Shown: positions 24,192-32,277 of the stretch, piece after piece
How the letters are laid out: each line of letters opens with the position of its first letter
How positions within the stretch are numbered: the first letter of the stretch is position 1
NCBI GenBank assembly: GCA_024693045.1
Contig: JAILLQ010000036.1
Span: 1-64,000 of the forward strand
Direction: 5' to 3'
Origin: Treponema sp.
GTDB lineage: Bacteria; Spirochaetota; Spirochaetia; Treponematales; Treponemataceae
DNA length: 64,000 nt
Position numbers and translations under genes: made by a program
The notes under the pieces: generated by a model
Told to the model about the DNA's origin: nothing
What the model saw: the letters and a program-made list of their open reading frames with translations, nothing else
The model's database searches: none

Positions 24192-25547
24192 TTATTTAGT
24201 TGCCTTAGAAAGCATATTCTGTAATTTATCTTTACCAATTAATTCAATTGGTCTGTTTTCTGCAAAAGTAATGGCTGGGCGAGTAAAACCGGCACTAGCG
24301 AGAATATAAGATTTTGCACAGTTAGAAGCCTTCGCCTTGTCTAAAGTTTCTCTTACGGGAGTATCTTCCAAAGGTTCTGGGTCTCGGTAAAAGCACATAT
24401 AGTAAACCTGTTTTCTCATGTTCATCCAGTCGCCGCTTCCTGCGTCTGTTGCCATGATTTTACATCCGTATTTTGTGTTTTCTGCCTGTTGTGCAGAAAG
24501 GTTCATTGTTTTTGTTATAAGATTTTTACAGATTTCGACAAATTCCTGATCAGAACAGGTTAAATAGTCTTTTAAGCTGTCGTTGGCCTGTAAGTCTTTG
24601 TATTCCTGCAATTTATTTCCAACATCGCGGAAGGAACGGTTTTTAGAATAAATAATTTCCCACTGTTCAATTGCTTTGTCAATTTTTCTGCTTTTTTCAA
24701 AACATGCAGCAAGAAAGTAGCGGGCATAAAGGGTATCGTTGTTGTTTCCTTCTTTATCCAGTTCGACAGCTCTCTGTAAATCAATTTGAGCATTGTCTAG
24801 TCTGTTTGCCATCATGTAACAGGTGGCCCTTTCTATAAGTGCTTTCTGTTTGAATTCACTGTCACGCTGAGCCTTGTCAAAAGCCTTTACTGCTCCTCCG
24901 TAATCTTTTGCTTCTTTTAAAAGTTTTCCAAGATAGTAGTAGCATGAATAAGTTTCTGGATTCAGGCGAATTGCCAGGTCAAGTTCTTTTTTTGCTTCTC
25001 CAAGTTGTTTTGCCTGAAAGAGTATGTAACCAACGGATGCGTGGGCCTTAGCATTTTTAGGATCAAGGGCAAGACATTTTTTGTATACTGCTAGAGCGAG
25101 TTCTTTTTTATTCTGTTTTTCGTAAATCTGACCGGCTTTAAAAAAGTTGTCCGATGAGCGGGGATCCATTTTTGTAAGAAGAAGATATTCTCTTAAAGCT
25201 GGATCGAACTGATTGTATTTAAAAAGCAGACTTGCAAATTCTTTTCGGAATGGAATTTCCTGTAGTTGTGCATCAAAAAGTGCATGCTCATTAACGAATT
25301 TAAATTCCATAAGAGCAAGTTCGGCTCTGTTGTCGGCAAGGTAAGCCTTTCCCAGGTAATAATGAGCTAATGCGTTGTTCGGCTCTTTTGTTACAATTTG
25401 TTTAGCGAGTTTTGCGGCAGCCTGGTTTTTTCCTGCTTTTATAAGTTTTCTTACTGAATCGACTTTTTTAGGCGCAGCTACGATTTTAAAAATTACAAAA
25501 ACAAGAGTAGCGATAATGAAAAATATGGCAACTAAGACGATAATCAT
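24192..25547 (-). CDS. Membrane-anchored TPR protein with C-terminal Mrr-like nuclease fold
   Basis: The 451-residue protein begins with one membrane helix (residues 1-22, MIIVLVAIFFIIATLVFVIF). About seven TPR units fill residues 30-320 (for example ALAVYKKCLALDPKNAKAHASVGYI). From about 340 the sequence resembles Mrr-type restriction-endonuclease domains: QEFVEICKNLI, DAGSGDW, VYYMCFYRDPEP, and KSYILASAGFTRPAITFAENRPIELIGKDKLQNML. The QxK catalytic position reads MCF, so cleavage activity is doubtful (inference). GGAG precedes the ATG. It heads the three-gene operon with the phosphoesterase and the ParB-fold protein. Confidence 0.7.
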   Translation of the reverse strand: MIIVLVAIFFIIATLVFVIFKIVAAPKKVDSVRKLIKAGKNQAAAKLAKQIVTKEPNNALAHYYLGKAYLADNRAELALMEFKFVNEHALFDAQLQEIPFRKEFASLLFKYNQFDPALREYLLLTKMDPRSSDNFFKAGQIYEKQNKKELALAVYKKCLALDPKNAKAHASVGYILFQAKQLGEAKKELDLAIRLNPETYSCYYYLGKLLKEAKDYGGAVKAFDKAQRDSEFKQKALIERATCYMMANRLDNAQIDLQRAVELDKEGNNNDTLYARYFLAACFEKSRKIDKAIEQWEIIYSKNRSFRDVGNKLQEYKDLQANDSLKDYLTCSDQEFVEICKNLITKTMNLSAQQAENTKYGCKIMATDAGSGDWMNMRKQVYYMCFYRDPEPLEDTPVRETLDKAKASNCAKSYILASAGFTRPAITFAENRPIELIGKDKLQNMLSKATK

Positions 25548-25711
25548 TAAAAATCTCCAAAAAAATAAATTACCTATTTTCTTAGATTATACACGAAGTA
25601 GAAAAAAAATTAAACATTAATATTGTGTAATGACTAAAAGGATACTGGTAATTATTGTTATTCTTTCCTAGAATTAGTAAGAATTGTTTACAAAAAACCG
25701 ATAAAATAATT

Positions 25712-26482
25712 ATGAAGAAAATTGTTCTTTTTGTTTTTATTTCGTTTTATCTACTTTCAGGAATTTATTCACAGACATCAGGTGAAAGGGCTTTTAAATC
25801 TAACAAGCCTGGGGAAGCTATAAGTTTACTTGAGGCGGAAATCGCTTCTGGAAATGTTTCATCTGATTCATATAATTATCTGGGGCTGGCATATTTTCAG
25901 ACCGGAGATTTTGATAAGGCAATCGATGCCTTTGAAAGAGGTATGAAAGACGGAAGGGCAGGAAAAAAACTCCTCTATTTTAATGAAGGTAATGTCTGCT
26001 TTGCTAAGGGCGATTTTTCAAAAGCAGAATCCTGTTTTTCATTTGTGCTGGCCGCTTCTCCTGATTACGCTCCAGCCTTGTTAAACAGGGCAAACTGTAG
26101 ACTAAAGATGCAGAAGTATCCTGACTGTATAGAAGATTACAAAAAATATCTTCTGATATCGCCTGATAGTCCTCAAAGAGACGCTATTAGTCAGTTGATA
26201 TCTTATCTTGAAGAGGAAGTGAAAATTCAAGAAATAGAAGCTGAAAGAATAAAAGAAGAAGAAAAGCGTTTAGAAGAGGAAAATTTACGGCTTCAGGAAG
26301 AACTTGCCCGTCAAGAAGAGGAAAGGGCTATGCTGGAAGCTGAAAAGAAGGCTGCGGAAGAGGAAAGAAGACGAAAACTGCTGGAAGATGTTGCAAATTC
26401 TTTACAACAGACTGATTCAACAAGCATGACAGCTGGTGCAGAAGAAGTTTTAGATTACGAATACGAAAGTGAATTGGAATAA
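25712..26482 (+). CDS. Exported TPR and coiled-coil protein
   Basis: The 256-residue protein starts at the ATG at 25712. The signal peptide is MKKIVLFVFISFYLLSGIYSQ. About three TPR units follow (YNYLGLAYFQTGDFDKAIDAFERGMK; CFAKGDFSKAESCFSFVLAASPDYAPALLNRA). A long Glu/Arg/Lys coiled coil from about 175 to 230 (ERIKEEEKRLEEENLRLQEE) precedes the acidic tail. An upstream extension to 25655 is open but lacks a signal peptide and a ribosome binding site. No good ribosome binding site is visible at the chosen start either. It is followed 11 nt later by a larger protein with similar parts. Confidence 0.72.
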   Translation: MKKIVLFVFISFYLLSGIYSQTSGERAFKSNKPGEAISLLEAEIASGNVSSDSYNYLGLAYFQTGDFDKAIDAFERGMKDGRAGKKLLYFNEGNVCFAKGDFSKAESCFSFVLAASPDYAPALLNRANCRLKMQKYPDCIEDYKKYLLISPDSPQRDAISQLISYLEEEVKIQEIEAERIKEEEKRLEEENLRLQEELARQEEERAMLEAEKKAAEEERRRKLLEDVANSLQQTDSTSMTAGAEEVLDYEYESELE

Positions 26483-26493
26483 AGAGGGATTAT

Positions 26494-28629
26494 ATGGAAA
26501 ATTCAAAAGAAACTGATGAAAAAAAGAAAAAAATAATTATTGTGATTGCAGCTGCTCTCATTTTATTTATTTTGGGTGGGGCTGGAGTTTCTATTGTAAG
26601 AGGAATGTCTGCTTCAAATTCGAAAAAAGATAAAACTATAGCTCTTGTAAATTTGTATTACCAAAAGGGCGAATACGACAGGGCATTAGATAAACTTGAA
26701 TCCATTCTTATGGAAAATCCAGAAGACAAGGAAGCCCTTGCTCTTATGGAAAAAATTCTTGCGTCTAAATCTTCTGCAGAAAAAGGAGAAAGTGATCTTT
26801 CTTCAAATTCAAATGTAAATGTTACTGTTGATACAGAAGGTTTACAGGACGCTATGCAGTCTTCATTAGATATGATGAAAGAACAGCTTGCAAAGAGTAA
26901 TGAGAATTTAAAAGCTCAGATTGCAAAAAGTAACGAAGAATCTGAAAAGACTCAAAAGGCTATGGCCGATCTTCTTAAAAAACAGCAGGAACAGGCAGCT
27001 TTAGAAAAAAAACGACAGGAAGATCTTATAGCAAAACAGAAAGAAGCTGAAGAAGAACGCAAAAAGGCCGAGGAAATACGCAAAAGGGAAGAAGAAAATA
27101 GAAAAAAAGCAGAAGAAGCTTTGATGAAAAAAAATGCAGCTGTTAGAAAAGAGATTGCCGGGGTAAACGACGAAATTCAGCAGGGTAAATCAGCTTTGAA
27201 TTCAGGTAGTCTTGAATCTGCCATTGAACATTTTTCTAAGGCTACAAATCTTTTGCCGGTTGCAAGCGGTGATCCTGAATACGAACCTGAATTTAGTGCA
27301 AGTAAACACTCTGAAATCGCAGGCCTTTTATATGATGCTTCTCAAAAGGCTTCTGCTCCTGAAGATAAGGCTCGACTCCAAGATATGGCTGTTCAGTATG
27401 CCCAGAAAGCTGTTGAAATGGATCCTAAAGCAGCTGAAAGTTTGTACATTCTGGGCATGGATGCATACGAAAAGAAAAATTATTCCAAGTCTTTGGATTA
27501 TTTGACAAAAGCTGTTGAAAACAATAACTCTAATGCCTTTTATTACTACAATCTTGGACGAGTTCAGTTCCAGATGAAAAAGTTTACAGAAGCAAAATAT
27601 TCTTTTTCTACTGCCTGTCAGTTGGATGGAAATTATGCTCAAGCTCGCTATAATCTTGGGCTTACAAATAAGCGGCTTAATGATTCTAAATCTGCATTGA
27701 GTGATTTTAGAAAAGTTCATTCAATTGACAGCCACCATGAAAATTCTTATCTGGAAGAAGCTAGACTTCTTGTAAAGATGGGAGATTATGCAGGTGCTGA
27801 AAGTGCATATAAGAGCGTTATCCGTATAAATAACACAAATCGAAATGCATTAAATGAGCTTGGAACAGTTTACAGTAATGAAAATAAATATCCGGAAGCC
27901 GAGGCCTCTTTCCGTCAGTCATTAGCTCTTCTTCCTTCTTCGACAGAAGATCCTTTGACCTATTACAATCTTTCTACAGTGCTTTTTGAGCAGAATAAAA
28001 CAGATGATTCTATAGCCTATGCAAAAAAAGCTTATGACACATCTTCTGTTGTAAAAAATGTAAATGCAAGAGCAAACATCATTTACAATTACGCTTTGAT
28101 TTGTGAAAAAACTGGAAAAATCGATGAAGCGATAACAAAGTATTCTGAAGTATTAAAATTGAATCCAAGGCATTTAAAGTCCTTAATCAATCTTGGTGTG
28201 ATGTACATGGGGATGAATCCACCAGATTCAGATATGGCCCTTTCTCTCTTTAATAGAGCCTATTCGGAAGATAAAAATAATTTTGAAGTGAATAACAATT
28301 TAGGAAGCGCCTATCTTTCGAAAGAGGATTATGCAAATTCTATAAAATATTTTCAGACTGCTCTTAAAATTGAGCCAAAAAATAACGATGTAAGATACAA
28401 TCTTGCAACTGCTTTTGCATCTGACCGTCAGTTTGATAATGCTCAGACTACATATAAAGAACTCTTAAAGCAGGAACCCGATAACTGGGATGGTTATATC
28501 GAGCTTGCGAAAGTTACAATGGCACTTGGTGATAACGCTATGGCAGAAAAATACCTTATGGTTGTTCAGATTAAGGCTCCTAATCATAGAAAGGCTGAGG
28601 TTGATGACCTTCTTCGTTCTTTGAAATAG
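26494..28629 (+). CDS. Large membrane-anchored TPR protein
   Basis: The 711-residue protein has one N-terminal membrane helix (about 13-35), an early TPR (YYQKGEYDRALDKLESILMENPEDKEAL), a charged coiled coil (about 125-215) and then about ten TPR units to the C-terminus (such as YYNLGRVQFQMKKFTEAKYSFSTACQL and NNLGSAYLSKEDYANSIKYFQTALKIEPKNNDVRYNLA). It is probably a periplasm-facing scaffold anchored in the inner membrane (inference). It lies 11 nt after the exported TPR protein, and GAGGGA precedes the ATG. It converges on mutL with a 7-nt gap and no visible terminator. Confidence 0.8.
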   Translation: MENSKETDEKKKKIIIVIAAALILFILGGAGVSIVRGMSASNSKKDKTIALVNLYYQKGEYDRALDKLESILMENPEDKEALALMEKILASKSSAEKGESDLSSNSNVNVTVDTEGLQDAMQSSLDMMKEQLAKSNENLKAQIAKSNEESEKTQKAMADLLKKQQEQAALEKKRQEDLIAKQKEAEEERKKAEEIRKREEENRKKAEEALMKKNAAVRKEIAGVNDEIQQGKSALNSGSLESAIEHFSKATNLLPVASGDPEYEPEFSASKHSEIAGLLYDASQKASAPEDKARLQDMAVQYAQKAVEMDPKAAESLYILGMDAYEKKNYSKSLDYLTKAVENNNSNAFYYYNLGRVQFQMKKFTEAKYSFSTACQLDGNYAQARYNLGLTNKRLNDSKSALSDFRKVHSIDSHHENSYLEEARLLVKMGDYAGAESAYKSVIRINNTNRNALNELGTVYSNENKYPEAEASFRQSLALLPSSTEDPLTYYNLSTVLFEQNKTDDSIAYAKKAYDTSSVVKNVNARANIIYNYALICEKTGKIDEAITKYSEVLKLNPRHLKSLINLGVMYMGMNPPDSDMALSLFNRAYSEDKNNFEVNNNLGSAYLSKEDYANSIKYFQTALKIEPKNNDVRYNLATAFASDRQFDNAQTTYKELLKQEPDNWDGYIELAKVTMALGDNAMAEKYLMVVQIKAPNHRKAEVDDLLRSLK

Positions 28630-28636
28630 TCTTATT

Positions 28637-30718
28637 TTACGAATCAGTTCTGCGTACAAGAGCAAAGAGATTTTTCTTTGTGATAGTTGTATAGCAGGGC
28701 CTTCCGTGAGGACAGTGGGGGTCTTGAAGATTCAGGGCTCCCTGAACAATTTCTTCTGCTGCGGCTTGATCTAGAATGTAGCCGTCTTTTACAGCTGCTT
28801 TGCATGAAGTCATGGCCGCTATTGAATATATAATATCCCTTGGAGCAACTTTATTGTCCAAAAGCAGGTGTTTTAATTCTTCCTCTGTTCCAGTCCACCT
28901 TTCGTGAACACTTGTAAATTTCCAATTACCTTTTCCGTCGTAATTGCAATCAAAACCAATCTTTTCGAGCTGATCTTTTATGCTTAATAGATAGTCGTCG
29001 TCTTTTTTGCTATCTGTCTGAATAAGGTATGGTAAAAGAAGATTTTGTCGGCTGCCTGGACTTTGCATAATTTTGTCAAAAATCATTCTTTCATGAACTG
29101 CATGCTGGTCGATTAAATAAAGTGTATCATTTCTTTCTGCAATCAAAAAAGTTCCAAGCGCGTAACCTATGTAACGAGCTTTTTCTGTCTGTTTTTCAAT
29201 TTTTTCAGAATTTGAATTTTGTGCTTCTTGATTTTTTACAAAAGTATTCTGAACTGAAAGTTTTGTTTCAGAATCTTCTGCCGTAATTTCATTTTTTCTT
29301 TCTTTATAATTGTAGCGCTTTATTATTTCAGAGAGCTTTTCTTCAACAAATTTTGCAGAAGAGTTTTCTTCTATTGATTCTGAAAATAAATCTTCCTGTT
29401 CATTTTCTCTGTTTTTTTCATTTACTTGAGGCAGGCTGAAAAAAGATCTTTCTTCCTGACTTTTTGAATAATTTTTTTCATTACCGGGTGTGAATGTTTT
29501 TGATGAGTAGCCTTTCCAGCCTGGATTTTTTACATTTCCAAGAAAAGTTTCTTCCTTTACACCTCCAAAATATCTGCTTCTGTTTTCGTAGGAATTGGAT
29601 GAGGTGTAGGAATTGGAATTTGTGTGAGAAAGTGCTTCTGCTGCTAAAAAACTAGGCGTAAAAAGTTCTTGAGAGGAAGTAGCTGCTTCATATTTTTCTT
29701 CGGCCTTCTTCATTGTTCTGTTTGTGTATTCTCTGAAAAATGCTTTTACGGCTGAGCTTATTCCGTGATGTATTGATGCTATATCTTTAAAGCGAACTTC
29801 TTTTTTTGCAGGATGAATGTTAAAGTCTACACAGGAAGCTTTTACTGTGATAAAGGCTGCTGCAACAGGAAAACTTCCGTTTGGAAAGTACCCCTGGCTT
29901 CCGTATTCAATGGCCTGTACAAGAGAATATTCTTGTATTCTTCTTCCATTTACAAAAATGTATATGTCTTTTTTATTACTTCTGAATACGCCTGGTTCCC
30001 CAATTACAATTTTAAATGACCATTCAGCTTCTTCTCCTGGGGCTCTGGCTGAAATTTCTGAAAATAGAGAAGGGGATTCTTTTAATTCCATTCCACTCAC
30101 AAATCTTTCTGATAAAGTTTGCCCTGATGGAAGGTCTAGTTTAAGTTCTCCGTCCTGGAAAAGTCTAAAAGTTTTATCTGGATTTGGTAAAGCTTTTTCA
30201 ATAAAAGTGCCCTTGCACATGAGGCCTTCGGAAGCCGGTCTTTTTAAAAATTGTCGTCTTGCAGGAAAGTTTTCAAATAAACCTTCTGCTGAAACAATTG
30301 TTCCCTCTAATGGAGCTGCTGCTTCGATAATATGATCTTCTGTGATTGAAGCCCTCATTTTATATCCGCCTGATGTGATTGCAAGTCGGCATACTGCGGC
30401 AATTGAGGCAAGTGCTTCTCCTCTGAAACCAAGAGTAGTGAGATTTAATAAATCTGTGTCACTTTCGATTTTACTTGTCGCATGGGGGCGGGCACAATTT
30501 TGCAGGTCTTCGTGTGTAAGTCCTGAACCATTGTCAACAACTCTTACTTTTTCAATCCCTCCGCCCTGAGTTTCTACCGTTATACGGTCAGCCCCGGAAT
30601 CGATTGCATTATCCATAAGTTCTCGGACAATGGCATTTGGTCGGTCAATTACTTCTCCGGCGGCTATTTTGCGTGCAACTTCTGCTTTTAAAAGGCGAAC
30701 GGGATTTTTAATACTCAT
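28637..30718 (-). CDS. mutL: DNA mismatch repair protein MutL
   Basis: MutL couples mismatch recognition by MutS to strand removal. The 693-residue protein has the N-terminal GHKL ATPase (KIAAGEVIDRPNAIVRELMDNAIDSGA; DNGSGL; TLGFRGEALASIAAV) to about residue 340, then a long low-complexity linker (about 345-500). The C-terminal dimerisation/endonuclease domain has DQHAVHERMIFDK (about 535), ACKAAVKDG and CPHGRPCY. The DQHA motif matches the metal-dependent nicking endonuclease of MutH-less bacteria, except that the last acidic position is D instead of E. The start abuts the xseB stop with no spacer. Confidence 0.95.
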   Translation of the reverse strand: MSIKNPVRLLKAEVARKIAAGEVIDRPNAIVRELMDNAIDSGADRITVETQGGGIEKVRVVDNGSGLTHEDLQNCARPHATSKIESDTDLLNLTTLGFRGEALASIAAVCRLAITSGGYKMRASITEDHIIEAAAPLEGTIVSAEGLFENFPARRQFLKRPASEGLMCKGTFIEKALPNPDKTFRLFQDGELKLDLPSGQTLSERFVSGMELKESPSLFSEISARAPGEEAEWSFKIVIGEPGVFRSNKKDIYIFVNGRRIQEYSLVQAIEYGSQGYFPNGSFPVAAAFITVKASCVDFNIHPAKKEVRFKDIASIHHGISSAVKAFFREYTNRTMKKAEEKYEAATSSQELFTPSFLAAEALSHTNSNSYTSSNSYENRSRYFGGVKEETFLGNVKNPGWKGYSSKTFTPGNEKNYSKSQEERSFFSLPQVNEKNRENEQEDLFSESIEENSSAKFVEEKLSEIIKRYNYKERKNEITAEDSETKLSVQNTFVKNQEAQNSNSEKIEKQTEKARYIGYALGTFLIAERNDTLYLIDQHAVHERMIFDKIMQSPGSRQNLLLPYLIQTDSKKDDDYLLSIKDQLEKIGFDCNYDGKGNWKFTSVHERWTGTEEELKHLLLDNKVAPRDIIYSIAAMTSCKAAVKDGYILDQAAAEEIVQGALNLQDPHCPHGRPCYTTITKKNLFALVRRTDS

Positions 30719-30991
30719 TTACTGTCTGGTTCCTTGAAGGGGTGCTCCAGCACTTCCGTCTGTTAGTCCCGTAAAATTTTCCATCTCTGCTTCGATGTTA
30801 TTTACCGGATCAGGCTGATTCATAAGCTGCTGAATTTTTCCTTCGATGCTATCTAATTCTTTTTCCATGCCACGGGCAAGTTTTATTCCTTCTTCGAAAT
30901 CTTTTAAAGCTTCTTCAAGAGAAATATCACTTCTTTTGATATCAGCTGTTAGTTTTTCGAGTTTTTCAAGATTTCCTTCAAAATTAGTCAT
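30719..30991 (-). CDS. xseB: Exodeoxyribonuclease VII small subunit
   Basis: The 90-residue protein fits XseB: two helices with FEGNLEKLEKLTADIKRSDISLEEALKDFEEGIKLAR, where the LE.I...L..FE.G..L pattern is diagnostic. Several copies bind each XseA to form the exonuclease that degrades single-stranded DNA to short oligonucleotides. A Pro/Gly-rich tail of about 30 residues is longer than usual. AAGGAA precedes the ATG. It is the middle gene of xseA-xseB-mutL. Confidence 0.9.
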   Translation of the reverse strand: MTNFEGNLEKLEKLTADIKRSDISLEEALKDFEEGIKLARGMEKELDSIEGKIQQLMNQPDPVNNIEAEMENFTGLTDGSAGAPLQGTRQ

Positions 30992-31008
30992 TGTTTATTC
31001 CTTTTTTA

Positions 31009-32220
31009 TTAATTTGTTTCCAAAACCTGGGCTTTTATTTTGCCTTTTGCCGGTATGATTTCTATTTCTTCCCCTGTTTTTACCTCTGAAGAATCTCTTA
31101 GAATTTTACCGCTTTCTTTAATTTTTACCATGCTGTATCCTCTGTCAAATATTGTTTGAGGACTTGCGTTTTCTAATACTGTTACACAATTATCGATAAT
31201 CTGTCTTGTATCGCGAATCTTAGTGGTAATATTTTGAAAAATAGCTTCTTTTGCATTGTCAAAACGGGTAAGAAGTGGCACTTCTATCGAGCGGAATTTT
31301 AATTCTAGATTTTGCGGGTCAAAACTTTTTACCGTAAGACGGATTTTCTGCAAACGGTTCATTGTTTCCTGGTAAATACTCTGCGAATACTGTGTTAATG
31401 CAGCTTTAATTTTAGCCAATTCTGGAACTGTAATTTCCGCTGCTGCTGATGGAGTAGGAGCTCTTAAATCTGCTGCGTAATCGCTTAGTGCCCAGTCAAT
31501 TTCATGTCCTACTGCACTTACGACAGGTATTTCGCTTTCATATATAGCCCTTACAACGCTTTCTTCGCTAAAAGGCAGAAGGTCTTCAAGAGAACCTCCT
31601 CCACGGCCAACAATTAGTACATCGCAGAGTTTTGCTCGGTTTGCATTTCTTATTTGCCTTACTATTGTTTCAGCAGCTTCATTTCCCTGTACCAGGGCAG
31701 GTAATACGATTACAGAAACGCATTTATTCCGTCTTTTTGTAATCTGAAGAATATCTCTTAATGCCGCTCCTGTCGGGCTTGTTACAACCCCTATAGTTTT
31801 TGGAAAAATAGGTATTTTCTTTTTTACAGCCTGATCAAAAAGACCTTCCTGGGCTAATTTTCTTTTTCTGTCTTCAATCATTTTTAAAATGGCACCTTCA
31901 CCGCAGATACTCATTTTAGAAATAATGATTTGATATTTACCTTGAGGGCCGTATACTGAAAGTTTACCTGTCACCTGTACTTTTGTTCCGTCTTTTGGTG
32001 CGAATGTAAGGTAACTTGCAGCCCCCCTGAACATAACGGCACTTATTACACTGTTCTGATCTTTTAAGTTAAAATAGAGGTGACCTGAAGAATTTGGTCT
32101 GTAATTTGAAATTTCCCCTTCTAGATTGATTGTAGGGAAGCCTTCTAAAAGTTCTTTTATGAGATTATTGAGTTCGGTAACAGAAAAAACTTTGTCTGAA
32201 GGTATTAGAGTTTCATTCAT
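31009..32220 (-). CDS. xseA: Exodeoxyribonuclease VII large subunit
   Basis: The 403-residue catalytic subunit contains the N-terminal OB fold (about 10-110: FSVTELNNLIKELLEGFPTINLEGEISNYRPNSSGHLYFNLKD) and the nuclease core. The core includes IGVVTSPTGAALRDILQITKRR, DVLIVGRGGGSLEDLLPFSEESVVRAI, SAVGHEIDWALSDYAADLRAPTPSAAAE and a C-terminal GY..V. The protein is complete and shorter than the E. coli enzyme (about 456). The promoter at 32227-32255 places the -10 box 6 nt before the ATG, so a leaderless mRNA is expected. xseB follows. Confidence 0.94.
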   Translation of the reverse strand: MNETLIPSDKVFSVTELNNLIKELLEGFPTINLEGEISNYRPNSSGHLYFNLKDQNSVISAVMFRGAASYLTFAPKDGTKVQVTGKLSVYGPQGKYQIIISKMSICGEGAILKMIEDRKRKLAQEGLFDQAVKKKIPIFPKTIGVVTSPTGAALRDILQITKRRNKCVSVIVLPALVQGNEAAETIVRQIRNANRAKLCDVLIVGRGGGSLEDLLPFSEESVVRAIYESEIPVVSAVGHEIDWALSDYAADLRAPTPSAAAEITVPELAKIKAALTQYSQSIYQETMNRLQKIRLTVKSFDPQNLELKFRSIEVPLLTRFDNAKEAIFQNITTKIRDTRQIIDNCVTVLENASPQTIFDRGYSMVKIKESGKILRDSSEVKTGEEIEIIPAKGKIKAQVLETN

Positions 32221-32226
32221 AAAATA

Positions 32227-32255
32227 ATTTTATACATTCAATTCAACTTGTTCAA
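32227..32255 (-). promoter_or_regulatory. Promoter of xseA, predicted leaderless start
   Basis: On the minus strand TTGAAC (32250-32255) and TAAAAT (32227-32232) are 17 nt apart. TATTTT (6 nt) separates the -10 box from the ATG at 32220. Confidence 0.6.
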
Positions 32256-32277
32256 CGGGAAAGCCGATAAGTAAACG

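Noticed and set aside
30342..30569. Plus-strand ORF of 75 codons opposite mutL, and similar ORFs at 29813-30335
   Set aside because: All are shadows of the conserved mutL ATPase region and have no ribosome binding sites.
32261..32277. Possible sixth leaderless start at the spiro-SPASM gene
   Set aside because: GATAAG lies 6 nt before the ATG, but no acceptable -35 box is found at 16-18 nt, so the evidence is too weak to count.
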